In this document: positions 1 through 7,649 of the stretch, in pieces
Layout: every line of letters begins with the position of its first letter
Position numbering within the stretch: position 1 is the stretch's first letter
NCBI GenBank assembly: GCA_016199015.1
Contig: JACQHN010000591.1
Span: 1 to 11,656 of the forward strand
Direction: 5' to 3'
Length of the DNA stretch: 11,656 nucleotides
Source: Nitrospira defluvii
GTDB lineage: Bacteria; Nitrospirota; Nitrospiria; Nitrospirales; Nitrospiraceae
Program-made: the position numbers and the translations under genes
Notes under the pieces: generated by a model
The model's database searches: none
What the model was told of the DNA's origin: nothing
The model's input: the letters and a program-made list of their open reading frames with translations, nothing else

Positions 1-2
1 CC

Positions 3-1118
3 GCGTTCTTGTTCCTCCTCATCGTCTTGATGGAATGGATGTTCCCCCTCAATGTGGTGGGCGCATTCGGGTTCGTGCTGCCGATTCTGCTGGTGGCCAC
101 CCTTCGCAGTCGCCGTCTCATGATCGTCACGCTGGCGTTGTGTATTCTGGTGACGTTTATCGGCCTCTTCCAGCCGGGCAAAAAGCGGGAGCGATTCACC
201 GCCGTGGTTTTCAACCGCACCATGGTGGTCTGTGTCTTGGCGGGGGTGGCCTATATCGGCGTCACGTGGGAAGAACGTAAAGCTCGTGAGGAGGCCGCTC
301 GATCCGCCCTGGCGACGCAGACTGAACACCTGCTCCGTGCGAATACGCAGCTGGTCGAGATCAAGGATAAATTGGCACGGTCAGAACGGTTGGCGGCGCT
401 GGGGCAACTGGTGGCCTCGGTGGCGCATGAAGTGGGAACGCCGTTGCATTCGATCGCCTGGCATGTGGAAGCATTGGCGGAGGAGCCCGGGGTGACCGCT
501 GAGATGCAGAAACGAATCGGCATCATCGATGAACAGTTGAATCGGGTGGTGCGCATCATTCAAGATCTCTTGTCGTCGACCAGACAACGCAAGCCGGAGC
601 CGACGTGGTATCCTGCTGAGCGGTTGATTGAGCCGGTTGTGGCGTTGATCGAACCGGCCTATCACGCCAAAGGAGTCACGCTTCAAGCATCGGTGGCGCA
701 TCCTGTGCTCGTCTGGGCGGATGCCGAAAAGATCCATCAGGTGTTGGTCAATCTGTTGACCAACGCGCTGGCTGCGACCGGATCGGGAGGGCATGTGACG
801 GTCACCGTGGCGCCGCGTTCTGCTTCGACAGAAGAAATAGAGCGTGCGTCTGGCACGGGCCGGTTTGATCTCGACACCATGGTTACGCTGACAGTGCGCG
901 ATTCGGGCTGTGGGATACCGCAGGAAGATGTGGAGCGAGCGTTTCAGCCATTTTTTACGACGAAGGCGATCGGCAAAGGAACCGGATTGGGGTTGTTCCT
1001 GAGCCACGAAGCCGTCGTGGCCCACGGGGGGCAGTTACTACTAGAAAGCGAAGTCGGGGTAGGCACGACGGTGACCGTCATCTTGCCCGGCCTCCAATCA
1101 GACACGGCCGCACTCTAG
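3..1118 (+). CDS. Membrane-bound sensor histidine kinase, NtrB-like (5' end outside window)
   Basis: Autophosphorylating sensor that should pass phosphate to the regulator encoded 13 bp downstream. The frame is open to the window edge, so the true N-terminus is probably missing; the TTG at position 9 is only the first possible start. Numbering from that TTG (369 aa), three or four hydrophobic segments lie at about 1-12, 15-32, 36-55 and 69-86. A charged helical linker follows (about 88-125). The HisKA H-box has phospho-acceptor His140 in SVAHEVGTPLHSI. The HATPase_c domain shows an N-box (NLLTNA, about 248-253), a G1 box (DSGCGIP, 298-304), an FFTTK element and a G2 box (GKGTGLGLF, 322-330). 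No large extracytoplasmic sensor domain is visible in the part present. The signal sensed is unknown. Confidence 0.93.
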   Translation, partial: AFLFLLIVLMEWMFPLNVVGAFGFVLPILLVATLRSRRLMIVTLALCILVTFIGLFQPGKKRERFTAVVFNRTMVVCVLAGVAYIGVTWEERKAREEAARSALATQTEHLLRANTQLVEIKDKLARSERLAALGQLVASVAHEVGTPLHSIAWHVEALAEEPGVTAEMQKRIGIIDEQLNRVVRIIQDLLSSTRQRKPEPTWYPAERLIEPVVALIEPAYHAKGVTLQASVAHPVLVWADAEKIHQVLVNLLTNALAATGSGGHVTVTVAPRSASTEEIERASGTGRFDLDTMVTLTVRDSGCGIPQEDVERAFQPFFTTKAIGKGTGLGLFLSHEAVVAHGGQLLLESEVGVGTTVTVILPGLQSDTAAL

Positions 1119-1131
1119 GAGACACATACCG

Positions 1132-2526
1132 ATGAGCCAGGCGAAACTCTTCGTGATCGATGACGACGATGCCGCGCGCACGCTGCTGGCTGAGGCGCTG
1201 CTGAAAGAAGGCTATGAGGTCGAAGCCTTTTCCAGCGGCCAGGCCGCCGTTGAACGTGGCAAACAATCACGCGCTGACGTGGTCCTGACCGATATTCGCA
1301 TGGAGCAAGGCGACGGCTTTCTCGTGTTGAAGGAGTTCAAGCGGTTCAGCCCGGATACGTCGATCGTGTTGTTGACGGCCTTCGGGTCGTTGGAGGGCGC
1401 CATCGAAGCCATCAAGCAAGGGGCCTACGACTATCTCGCCAAGCCCTTCAAGAAAGAAGACATCCGCTTAGTGGTGCAACGTAGCTTGGAACATTGTCGA
1501 CTGGTTCGAGAGAATGCCCGCTTTCGAGATGATGCGCGCTCGCGCGAACCCTGGTCGCAATTGGTGGGCAGCAGCCCGGCGATGTTGGAGGTATACAAGC
1601 TGGTGGCTCGCGTTTCCGAAGGGCGAAGTACGGTGCTCCTTGAGGGGGAAAGCGGCACCGGGAAGGAATTGATTGCGCGAGCGGTGCATTTGAACAGTCT
1701 CCGTCGAGATAAACCGTTTATTCCCGTCAACTGCGGCGCGTTGCCTGATCATCTGCTGGAATCGGAAATGTTTGGATATGAAAAGGGCGCGTTTACGGGA
1801 GCCGTGGGCGCCAAGGCCGGTCTTTTTGAAGCGGCTCACGGCGGAACGCTGTTTCTCGATGAGATCGGCGATCTGGGCCAGGCGCTCCAGGTGAAATTAC
1901 TGCGGGTGATGCAGGAACAGGAAGTGCGACGCGTCGGCAGTACCTCGTCGGTCAAGGTTGATGTGCGCATCATTGCCGCGACGAATCGCGATCTGGCCAC
2001 ACTGGTGAAAGAGGGAAAGTTTCGCGACGACTTGTATTATCGTCTCAACGTGGTGCGCATTGCCCTGCCGTCGCTGGCCCAGCGACGGGAAGACATTACG
2101 ATGCTCGCCCATCATTTCCTGCAGAAGTATGCCAAGCAATCGTTGCACGTGAGGGGGTTTCTGCCGGAAACGATGGCGCTGTTGAAGCGCTACCACTGGC
2201 CGGGGAATGTGCGTGAGCTGGAAAATGCCGTGGAACGGGCCGTCTCGCTGAGCCATGGGCCGCTGTTGCTGCCTGAAGATCTTCCCGAGGCGATCAGGGC
2301 GGAACCGGAGCCGACCGGACCGCTGAAGGGAGGGCCTGGCGACAGGGGTCAGGACGCCCTCTTGACGCTTGATGAAGTTGAGAAGCGGCATCTCGCCATG
2401 GTGCTGAAGGAGACGCGGGGCAATAAGGTCAAGGCGGCGAAAATTCTCGGGATCGATCGGCGCACATTGTATCGGATGGCGGAGCGGTTCGGGTTGGATT
2501 TTGGCGATGAGGCCGAAGAGAAATAG
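1132..2526 (+). CDS. Sigma-54-dependent two-component response regulator, NtrC/AtoC family
   Basis: Phosphorylation-controlled enhancer-binding ATPase (464 aa) that remodels RNA polymerase-sigma-54 for open-complex formation. The receiver domain (1-120) has acidic residues 10-13, phospho-acceptor Asp54 in VLTDIRM, Thr82 and Lys104. The AAA+ domain (about 143-380) has Walker A GESGTGKE (172-179), the sigma-54 contact loop GAFTGA (219-224), Walker B TLFLDEIG (239-246) and the arginine-rich segment after FRDDLYYRL. A Fis-type helix-turn-helix lies at about 415-450 (NKVKAAKILGIDRRTLYRM). All three domains look complete. The ribosome binding site AGGAGA (1117-1122) overlaps the kinase stop codon, so the two genes are very probably translated from one mRNA. 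The partner is the upstream kinase. Regulated promoters are not proven; one candidate lies near 7966-7980. Confidence 0.96.
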   Translation: MSQAKLFVIDDDDAARTLLAEALLKEGYEVEAFSSGQAAVERGKQSRADVVLTDIRMEQGDGFLVLKEFKRFSPDTSIVLLTAFGSLEGAIEAIKQGAYDYLAKPFKKEDIRLVVQRSLEHCRLVRENARFRDDARSREPWSQLVGSSPAMLEVYKLVARVSEGRSTVLLEGESGTGKELIARAVHLNSLRRDKPFIPVNCGALPDHLLESEMFGYEKGAFTGAVGAKAGLFEAAHGGTLFLDEIGDLGQALQVKLLRVMQEQEVRRVGSTSSVKVDVRIIAATNRDLATLVKEGKFRDDLYYRLNVVRIALPSLAQRREDITMLAHHFLQKYAKQSLHVRGFLPETMALLKRYHWPGNVRELENAVERAVSLSHGPLLLPEDLPEAIRAEPEPTGPLKGGPGDRGQDALLTLDEVEKRHLAMVLKETRGNKVKAAKILGIDRRTLYRMAERFGLDFGDEAEEK

Positions 2527-2535
2527 CTCGGCTCG

Positions 2536-2982
2536 TTAGAGCAGTCGAAGCGCGTTCTTGATGAGGCGAATTTCATTCGCGGCACTCTGCGGCAATGGCG
2601 TCTCGGCATCTTCCCACGAGTCGAAGAGCCCATCCTTCCCACGATGAAACACCTGGAGCCGTAAGCGCGTCGTGCTGTCGTCTTGCGGGACGACCCGAGC
2701 CTCCACCCGGCTCTTGCCCACCCCGAATCTCCAGCGCAGGAGTCCGTTCCACGGACTCCTGATCTCCTGTCGCATGCCGGTCGTCACATTGCCGTCCTCG
2801 TCTTGATCGACCGTGTAGCCCCCTTGCGTCAGGACATCCGCGACAGCAGTTTTGACTTGGTCGGCAGGAATCGGAAGCATCACTTCCATCACATCCGGTT
2901 CTGGAAGAGGGGGTCCTCCAGCGCATCCAGCGACCGTTGAGATCATTGCCAGCACCAAGACGCTAGCGGCCGCACATCTCAT
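2536..2982 (-). CDS. Small lipoprotein of unknown function
   Basis: 148-aa protein with a type II signal peptide: a short hydrophobic stretch ends in the lipobox VAGC with Cys20, so it should be lipid-anchored in the envelope. The mature part starts with a Gly/Pro-rich tether (about 21-30). A compact domain of about 110 residues follows (IPADQVKTAVADVLTQGGY, then alternating beta-like segments with SRVEARVVPQDD and TRLRLQVF). I do not recognise the family; the pattern is loosely like the small alpha/beta modules of other envelope lipoproteins. Its ATG overlaps the stop of the upstream Lrp/AsnC-like gene by four bases (ATGA, 2979-2982), so the two are translationally coupled. It converges on the response regulator gene with only nine bases between the stop codons and no room for a terminator. 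Confidence 0.85.
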   Translation of the reverse strand: MRCAAASVLVLAMISTVAGCAGGPPLPEPDVMEVMLPIPADQVKTAVADVLTQGGYTVDQDEDGNVTTGMRQEIRSPWNGLLRWRFGVGKSRVEARVVPQDDSTTRLRLQVFHRGKDGLFDSWEDAETPLPQSAANEIRLIKNALRLL

Positions 2983-3233
2983 TTGGGTTTCCCTTCCTGA
3001 AGGCGGTACACCATATGTGTGTCCGTCTGGTCGACCCCGGGGATCGCATGAATTTTGGCGAGCACCAGTTGGGTGAGCGCATCCTGGTGGGGGATTTCGA
3101 CGATGGTGAAAATATCTGGTTTGCCCCAGCAGGGATCGATTTGTTTGATTTCCTTAATCGTCGTCAAGGCCTTTACGACATCCGCCGTTTGGCCGGGGTG
3201 GACATTGATCAACACGTAGGCTTTGTCCGGCAT
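2979..3233 (-). CDS. Stand-alone Lrp/AsnC ligand-binding (RAM) domain protein
   Basis: 84-aa protein consisting only of the effector-binding/oligomerisation half of Lrp/AsnC regulators: KAYVLINVHPGQ opens the first beta strand, then come a helix (ADVVKALTTIKEI), a DIFTIVEI strand, a second helix (DALTQLVLAKIHAI), PGVDQTDTH and the last strand VYRL. The N-terminal helix-turn-helix of full-length Lrp proteins (about 150 aa) is absent, so it should not bind DNA by itself. Such short forms are known as amino-acid-sensing or partner modules. The start is supported by GGGAGA about eight bases upstream. It overlaps the following lipoprotein gene by ATGA. The ligand is unknown. Confidence 0.9.
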   Translation of the reverse strand: MPDKAYVLINVHPGQTADVVKALTTIKEIKQIDPCWGKPDIFTIVEIPHQDALTQLVLAKIHAIPGVDQTDTHMVYRLQEGKPK

Positions 3234-3364
3234 GCAGGAGATCTCCCGTGGTGTGCGCGAGTGTGGCGGTAACGCCTGCCCGCGATTCGAAACCTAGCGG
3301 ATTGCTTCGGATGAAGTCAACAGAACGTCGTCTGTCCGGTGCGCAGTGATGGTATTGCGTCGCG

Positions 3365-5056
3365 CTATTTGGGGGCGACGATGACCTCCACCATGTACGT
3401 GTCGCTGACCGTGGTGAGGTCGGCCTCCAGCCCGCGAGGATTTCCGACTCGACCTTCAGGGTCGTAGATGAAGCACAGTAGAGTGGTTCCGTTCGGTCGT
3501 GCTGAGTAATGGGCTGCGTCCGACTTCACCTGTTCGGCAAGGTCCTTCGTCGTGAGCCCTGACCGGGTCTGTTTGACGACGACGACAGTCCTGTCCCAGT
3601 CGAGAAGATAGCTGGTCCGGCGAGCGCCATTCGCATAGTCCGGAGTCCACTCTTCCGTCCCCACCTCATCAAATTGCAGGCGCAGGAGCGCATACAACAG
3701 GTCCTGCAGGTCATATTCGTCGGTGATTTCGATCGTCGGGCGGTATTCTTTTCGCAGCTGGAGCTGCCGGGCCACCAAGTGAAATCGTGCACAGATTCTT
3801 CGAAGCATGTCGAGCGTACCGGTTTCTGCTTGGCCGCTCTCAGTGCTCCCTTTCTGGGAGGCTTCGAGCGCCGGAGGGGCAGCCAAAAATACCGTGGCCT
3901 GTGCCATGGACTGTGTCGGCTTGGGGACAGGGGCAGAAGGGGGCTGAGTGGACAACACCTCGATTTCGACATTGGGAACAGCACTCGGTTTGTCGTTGGG
4001 TGGCGTTCCTATCACAGTATCAGCGGTGGCTTCGATTGGCGTCGCTGTCGAGGGGGTGACCGAACTCGGGATGGATCCCAGGGCGTCTGCTGGTTCCGAG
4101 ACGCGTCGCAATGGCAGCGGCGGCTCAGTCTGCGAAGCCGGTGTACTCGCAGGGGGTTGAATCGTCTGAGGGACAGGGGGAATGGTTCCCTGCGGAATCA
4201 TTGTCCGGAGCGATGCAGAGGTCGAAATCGCCGCTAAGGCGGTCGAACGCGGTTCCAATGAACTCGGCAAGTCTATGGTACTTGCTGGGGTTGGTGGAGC
4301 AGGAGTTGTTGGGCTCGGAACTGGTATGGCCAAGCTGGGCGTCACTTCGTCAACAGAGACCGAGGCTGGCACGGTCTGCGTCGTGTCAGGTTGGGGCGAC
4401 GACGATGGATGGAGCTGGCGAGGCATCGATGCTTCGCGAACCGGTTGGGGTGAAGCCGCGGGAGCCGTAAGTATAGGCACGGGACCCACGGAAACCGGAG
4501 TGGTCATGATGACCGGGGCGTTGGCTTGGGCCGGCGTGATGAGGTTGGTCGTCATCGCAACCGAGACCGTCATTGGCGCGCTGGTCATAGTGACCGCGGT
4601 GATGGGGGCAGTACTCGGAGTGCTGGGTGTCGTGAGGGAATCGGAAGGTGAGTCCAGGGGGACTGCCGTCAGCGTCGGCCGTTCGGTTGTTGTCACCGGG
4701 GGTGCCACCGGTGAGGCCGATTTGAGACCCACGAGGTCTGTCTTCTGATTCTCCAGTGCGGCGATCAATTGCTTGACGAGGGCTGTGCTCTGTGCGGCCT
4801 CGGCTCGGCTCCCGACTCGTAGCTTGTGATTCTTGTGCGTCTGATACTCCGGCGATTTTTCGCCGAAGAGACGCCGAATTGTTTCGCGGAAGGAGAGTTC
4901 GGTTCTGGCGCGGCCCGCTTCGCGGTAGGGAAACCCATCACGGCTGAGGTCGTCGATTTGCGTGCTGAGTTCGCGCAATTTCGCGATGCCGTGGGTGAGT
5001 TCTTCTGCGACGCTTGGTTTTGCCTTGCGCGGCTCGCTTGCTTTTGCTCGTGCCAT
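3365..5056 (-). CDS. Pro/Thr/Ser-rich protein with C-terminal PD-(D/E)XK nuclease-like domain, probably inactive
   Basis: 563-aa protein in three parts. Residues 1-112 form a charged, helical N-terminal domain (LRELSTQIDDLSRDGFPYRE; RTELSFRETIRRLFGEKSPE). Residues about 113-410 are a low-complexity linker dominated by Pro, Thr, Ser and Ala, without clear exact repeats. Residues about 412-563 resemble the restriction-endonuclease-like domains that, from memory, carry TIEITDEYDVQDLLHALLRL, a DFLL strand, a VEVKKTR strand and FVYDPEGRIGNPRGLE. Here the matching pieces are TIEITDEYDLQDLLYALLRL, TSYLLD (481-486), VVVVKQTR (491-498) and FIYDPEGRVGNPRGLE. The expected Asp is Ser482 and the expected Glu is Val493; Lys495 is kept. 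This suggests a binding or scaffold role rather than cleavage. No signal peptide is visible, so it is likely cytoplasmic. The ribosome binding site is weak (GAGGCG). Confidence 0.85.
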   Translation of the reverse strand: MARAKASEPRKAKPSVAEELTHGIAKLRELSTQIDDLSRDGFPYREAGRARTELSFRETIRRLFGEKSPEYQTHKNHKLRVGSRAEAAQSTALVKQLIAALENQKTDLVGLKSASPVAPPVTTTERPTLTAVPLDSPSDSLTTPSTPSTAPITAVTMTSAPMTVSVAMTTNLITPAQANAPVIMTTPVSVGPVPILTAPAASPQPVREASMPRQLHPSSSPQPDTTQTVPASVSVDEVTPSLAIPVPSPTTPAPPTPASTIDLPSSLEPRSTALAAISTSASLRTMIPQGTIPPVPQTIQPPASTPASQTEPPLPLRRVSEPADALGSIPSSVTPSTATPIEATADTVIGTPPNDKPSAVPNVEIEVLSTQPPSAPVPKPTQSMAQATVFLAAPPALEASQKGSTESGQAETGTLDMLRRICARFHLVARQLQLRKEYRPTIEITDEYDLQDLLYALLRLQFDEVGTEEWTPDYANGARRTSYLLDWDRTVVVVKQTRSGLTTKDLAEQVKSDAAHYSARPNGTTLLCFIYDPEGRVGNPRGLEADLTTVSDTYMVEVIVAPK

Positions 5057-5119
5057 AGGTTATGCGCCTCGGTTGAGAACTGTCTGTCGAAGGGGTGCCT
5101 GAGAAGCACCGAGTGTCCT

Positions 5120-5147
5120 ACGTTCGCTGTTCAGCGGCTTGGAACGT
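5120..5147. repeat. Inverted repeat between the response regulator and the Pro/Thr-rich gene
   Basis: ACGTTC (5120-5125) pairs with GAACGT (5142-5147), and a smaller GCTG-TT-CAGC hairpin nests inside. It lies in the 104-bp gap between two minus-strand genes. It may act as a processing or attenuation hairpin. There is no T-run, so it is not a classical terminator. Confidence 0.3.
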
Positions 5148-5160
5148 GGGGGCGATTGGC

Positions 5161-5655
5161 CTAGTCAAACCACTCAACATCACCTTTCCCCGACGGCGCC
5201 GATTTCTTGGGATCTGCCGTAGCGGGTGGGCCGGCCAGGACTTGCCGCACGAGGGTCAGCAGCGCATCACTGGTGAAGGGTTTTCTCAGAAACGGCAATC
5301 CGTCTCGGACGAGGCCACGGCTGCGCAACTCCGGACTGGGACTGCTGGACATGAGAATCACGCGGATGTCCCGCGTTCCTTCCAGCAGACGCTCGACCAT
5401 CTCGAGACCGTTCACGCGGGGGTAGGGATTTTTCTCCACGGACAGCTGGAATCCCGGCGGTGGCAGGAAGATATCGGCTAGGACAAGATCTACGGGCTTA
5501 GCGTGTTCGGCATAGAGCCGGAGTGCCTCGGAGCTTCCCGGCGCTTGGAGGACCGTATATCCCGCGTCCTGCAATGGTTTCGCGCTCAGTAGAAGAGTGG
5601 AGGGATCGTCGTCGACAATCAAAATGGTCGAGGGCTGTATCGCGTCGGTGGTCAT
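5161..5655 (-). CDS. Single-domain (CheY-like) response regulator with a loop insertion
   Basis: 164-aa receiver-domain protein with no recognisable output domain. The acidic pocket is Asp15-Asp17 (ILIVDDDPS), the phospho-acceptor is Asp61 (VLADIFLP), the switch Ser is near 103 (LMSSS) and the conserved Lys is 125 (LRKPF). After Asp61 the usual short loop is lengthened by about a dozen residues (66-80, PGFQLSVEKNPYPR) before the NGLEMV helix. The C-terminus is a short polar tail ending EWFD. The start is supported by GAGGAG six bases before the ATG. Only 36 bp separate it from the upstream LPP20-like gene, so they are probably co-transcribed. No cognate kinase is adjacent; phosphate could come from the kinase at the left edge or from elsewhere. 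Confidence 0.93.
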   Translation of the reverse strand: MTTDAIQPSTILIVDDDPSTLLLSAKPLQDAGYTVLQAPGSSEALRLYAEHAKPVDLVLADIFLPPPGFQLSVEKNPYPRVNGLEMVERLLEGTRDIRVILMSSSPSPELRSRGLVRDGLPFLRKPFTSDALLTLVRQVLAGPPATADPKKSAPSGKGDVEWFD

Positions 5656-5691
5656 GGTGGACTCCTCTGCTCTCTCCTGTCGCCCGCGGTA

Positions 5692-6549
5692 TTAGAACGG
5701 ATGGCGTTGCTCCTTGAGACGCTCATATTCCCGCTGTTCGCAGCTGTTCTGCTTCGCTCGTAGGGATTCAGGGACCTCCGCGAAGCGCAGGGTGCAATAA
5801 CGCTGAGCCTGTCGGCGCCGGTCGAAATCCTGCTGTTCCTCCAGCTGCTGAAGGCGGGCCGTGAGGTCGATGGCTGGAAGCTCTTTGCCCGCCGGCTTGT
5901 CCTGCTTGTCCTGCTGAGGTGTGAGGGAGGGATGGTCACTGGAACGCGGGTGTGGGCCGTTCAGTCGCCAATGCGTCAGCACATCATCTTGGTTGAACAC
6001 AATGGTCAAGCCGAATTGGGAATACTCCCACGTCAGTTCGCCTCTATCCGGATGCGCCCAGATGGAACGGGGGAGCCCATACCGGTTCCACACCTCATCG
6101 CGCAGCATTCCGACGCGCGGCGTCAGATTTCGGATTGCCGTAATCTGCGCAAGGATCGGGGAAATATCCGTCTGCCTGCCAGGCGTTATGTGTTTTGTGA
6201 GGGACTCCAGCGAGGCGCGAGGGGCGCGCAAGAGTCGCCATACCGTGACCGATCCTGACGCACAGTCGGGAGGGTGCGGGTCTTCGAACACCATTTGGGT
6301 ATCCAGTGGAAAACCGCCGACTTCTTGGGCGCGGGTGAAATTCTTGACCTCCTGCACAGCGGCCACATATGCACGTTGACGTCCCTCCTCCGCGTTGGGC
6401 GCGCAGGAGGATCGTCCTGTGAAGAAGACATCGTCGCCAAAGTGGAACAAGGCTTGCTCAGTCCAGAATGGACGATTCTCAGCGGCCTCTACCATCGAGG
6501 TCGTGAGCAGACTGAGGCTGAGAAGTGCGGTCACAATGCGAGGGACCAT
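5692..6549 (-). CDS. Exported LPP20-like protein with a BamE/SmpA-like segment
   Basis: 285-aa secreted protein. The chosen ATG at 6549 begins a signal peptide (MVPRIVTALLSLSLLTTSMVEA, cleavage near 22). A longer frame to a TTG at 6621 would run through the predicted promoter, so I reject it. The mature part starts PFWTEQALFHFGDDVFFTG with EEGRQRAYVAAVQEVKNF, the pattern of LPP20-type domains (about 27-75). At about 145-195 VGMLRDEVWNRYGLP...WEYSQFGLTIVF is like the SmpA/OmlA (BamE) fold. A charged, probably coiled-coil tail (230-285) contains two Cys (252 and 270). No lipobox is visible, so it is likely periplasmic or associated with the outer membrane. It heads a probable transcription unit with the response regulator. 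Domain assignments are by eye. Confidence 0.85.
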   Translation of the reverse strand: MVPRIVTALLSLSLLTTSMVEAAENRPFWTEQALFHFGDDVFFTGRSSCAPNAEEGRQRAYVAAVQEVKNFTRAQEVGGFPLDTQMVFEDPHPPDCASGSVTVWRLLRAPRASLESLTKHITPGRQTDISPILAQITAIRNLTPRVGMLRDEVWNRYGLPRSIWAHPDRGELTWEYSQFGLTIVFNQDDVLTHWRLNGPHPRSSDHPSLTPQQDKQDKPAGKELPAIDLTARLQQLEEQQDFDRRRQAQRYCTLRFAEVPESLRAKQNSCEQREYERLKEQRHPF

Positions 6550-6590
6550 ACGCCTGCATGCTGAACGATGTTGCGTGGCGGCACTTCTGC

Positions 6591-6621
6591 AGTATAACGC
6601 GTGGGTCGGTAAAATCGACAA
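6591..6621 (-). promoter_or_regulatory. Sigma-70-like promoter for the LPP20-like gene
   Basis: On the minus strand, TTGTCG (6621-6616) and TATACT (6596-6591) are separated by 19 bp. The -10 box matches consensus at five of six positions; the -35 box at four of six, with a spacer slightly longer than ideal. Transcription would begin near 6584, leaving a leader of about 35 bases before the ATG at 6549. This supports the shorter start. Confidence 0.45.
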
Positions 6622-6732
6622 AAGAGCAATTTCGCGCTCAAGCGCCGATCGCGTGGAGACCGGAGGTCCGGTTGGAGGGGCAGCGAGAGGATCACCGGCT
6701 CGCCGGTTTTCGAAGAAGCAGAAGGAAAAAGA

Positions 6733-7422
6733 TCAGTAGTTCGTCGAGGTGTTCGAGCTTTGGCTGCTGGAGGCGGGGGAAGAGGCTTGAGGCTTGGGTA
6801 GACTCACCTCACTCGTCATGAGGCCGGATCCTGGAGGACAGATATTTTCCGGTGCGATGGCGCCCGGGTTGCGCATGCCCCAGGCTGTCGCAAGGGCATG
6901 GCAGGTGAGGAGGCTGATGCCTTCTTCGATATTGCCGAATCGTTCGGTCGACTGGGCCTTGCCGCTCCATTCAATTTCACCGGTGTTCACGTCGACCGCC
7001 CTGAGCGCCACTGTGGCCGAGTAGACTCGCTGGCTATGGGGAAAACCGGCACTCCAATCCAAGGCCTCCCAGGACCCCACTTCGGCATTGCTAAAGACCA
7101 CGAGCCGAGCACCCACCAATTTGGCCATTCGCAGCACGTCTGTTTCCAGGTATTGGTATCCCGTGAGGCTCACCTTTTGATCGGCTGCGGCCTGCAGCAC
7201 TTTGGTTTGGTCGACGACGAGGATCCCCTTCTTTAACAGCCAGGTGCTGGCGCTCTGAATCGTATCAGGGCGTCCACCCCAGACGACTGCCCGGGTGTAG
7301 GGGGACGGGAGTTTTGAATGGAAGCCATCCGTCGTGGGGGTTTCCACAAACGCGTACCCTCTGCAACCAGCGGTTGCCAGCAGGAGTGCGCATACGACCA
7401 TGGGCAGATTCACCGTTTTCAT
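6733..7422 (-). CDS. CsgG/FlgO-like outer-membrane lipoprotein
   Basis: 229-aa lipoprotein. The signal peptide ends in lipobox ATAGC with Cys20 followed by Arg, so outer-membrane sorting is plausible. Residues about 42-185 show the CsgG/GNA1162/FlgO-type arrangement: a strand (AVVWGG), a helix with WLLKKGILVVD, a helix of LETDVLRMAKLVGARLVVF, a YSATVALRAVDVNTGEIEWSG strand pair, then a C-terminal helix (EEGISLLTCHALATAWG). The last 25 residues are Ser/Pro/Asn-rich and probably disordered. Members of this broad group form or support outer-membrane pores and surface assemblies; a precise role cannot be given. A weak AAAGA lies just before the ATG. A 13-bp palindrome (7463-7475) lies about 40 bp upstream. 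Confidence 0.87.
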   Translation of the reverse strand: MKTVNLPMVVCALLLATAGCRGYAFVETPTTDGFHSKLPSPYTRAVVWGGRPDTIQSASTWLLKKGILVVDQTKVLQAAADQKVSLTGYQYLETDVLRMAKLVGARLVVFSNAEVGSWEALDWSAGFPHSQRVYSATVALRAVDVNTGEIEWSGKAQSTERFGNIEEGISLLTCHALATAWGMRNPGAIAPENICPPGSGLMTSEVSLPKPQASSPASSSQSSNTSTNY

Positions 7423-7461
7423 GGGTTTCTTTAGGTATAGGATTTACCAGGAGTCATCAAC

Positions 7462-7641
7462 GTGAAACGGTTTCATCTAAGAGAAGCAGAGCTGTGCGTA
7501 GAATGGCATGTCTGCTGCTGCGCGATAGTATACATGAACGATTCTACAGAGGTCTTCCGTATTCGTCGAGGCGATAACGTGAAGCGGCGACAGCGGCACC
7601 AGGCCATGGTAGAGGCGGCAGGCACGTTCATCCTCAGGTGA
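7462..7641 (+). CDS. Possible small protein of 59 residues
   Basis: Open frame GTG...TGA encoding a basic 59-aa peptide (KRFHLREAELCVEW..., a cluster of four Cys and one His at 12-20, then FRIRRGDNVKRRQRHQ). In favour: AGGAG (7449-7453) sits exactly eight bases before the GTG, and a hairpin with a short T-run (7650-7671) lies just after the stop. Against: GTG start, short length, no family recognised, and only 39 bp from the divergent lipoprotein start, leaving little space for a promoter. A palindrome covers its first codons. I regard it as unproven. Confidence 0.3.
   Translation: MKRFHLREAELCVEWHVCCCAIVYMNDSTEVFRIRRGDNVKRRQRHQAMVEAAGTFILR
7463..7475. promoter_or_regulatory. Operator-like palindrome upstream of the CsgG/FlgO-like gene
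   Basis: TGAAAC-G-GTTTCA is a perfect 6+1+6 inverted repeat 41 bp upstream of the lipoprotein ATG on the minus strand, a usual place for a repressor or activator site. It also overlaps the first codons of the doubtful 59-codon frame, so the two readings compete. Confidence 0.3.
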
Positions 7642-7649
7642 GTCACCTG

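Noticed and set aside
3674..4748. Long plus-strand frames opposite the Pro/Thr-rich gene.
   Set aside because: They are by-products of the biased codon composition of the linker; the minus frame has a coherent domain structure.
6550..6621. N-terminal extension of the LPP20-like protein to a TTG at 6621.
   Set aside because: It would bury the signal peptide and start within the predicted -35 box.
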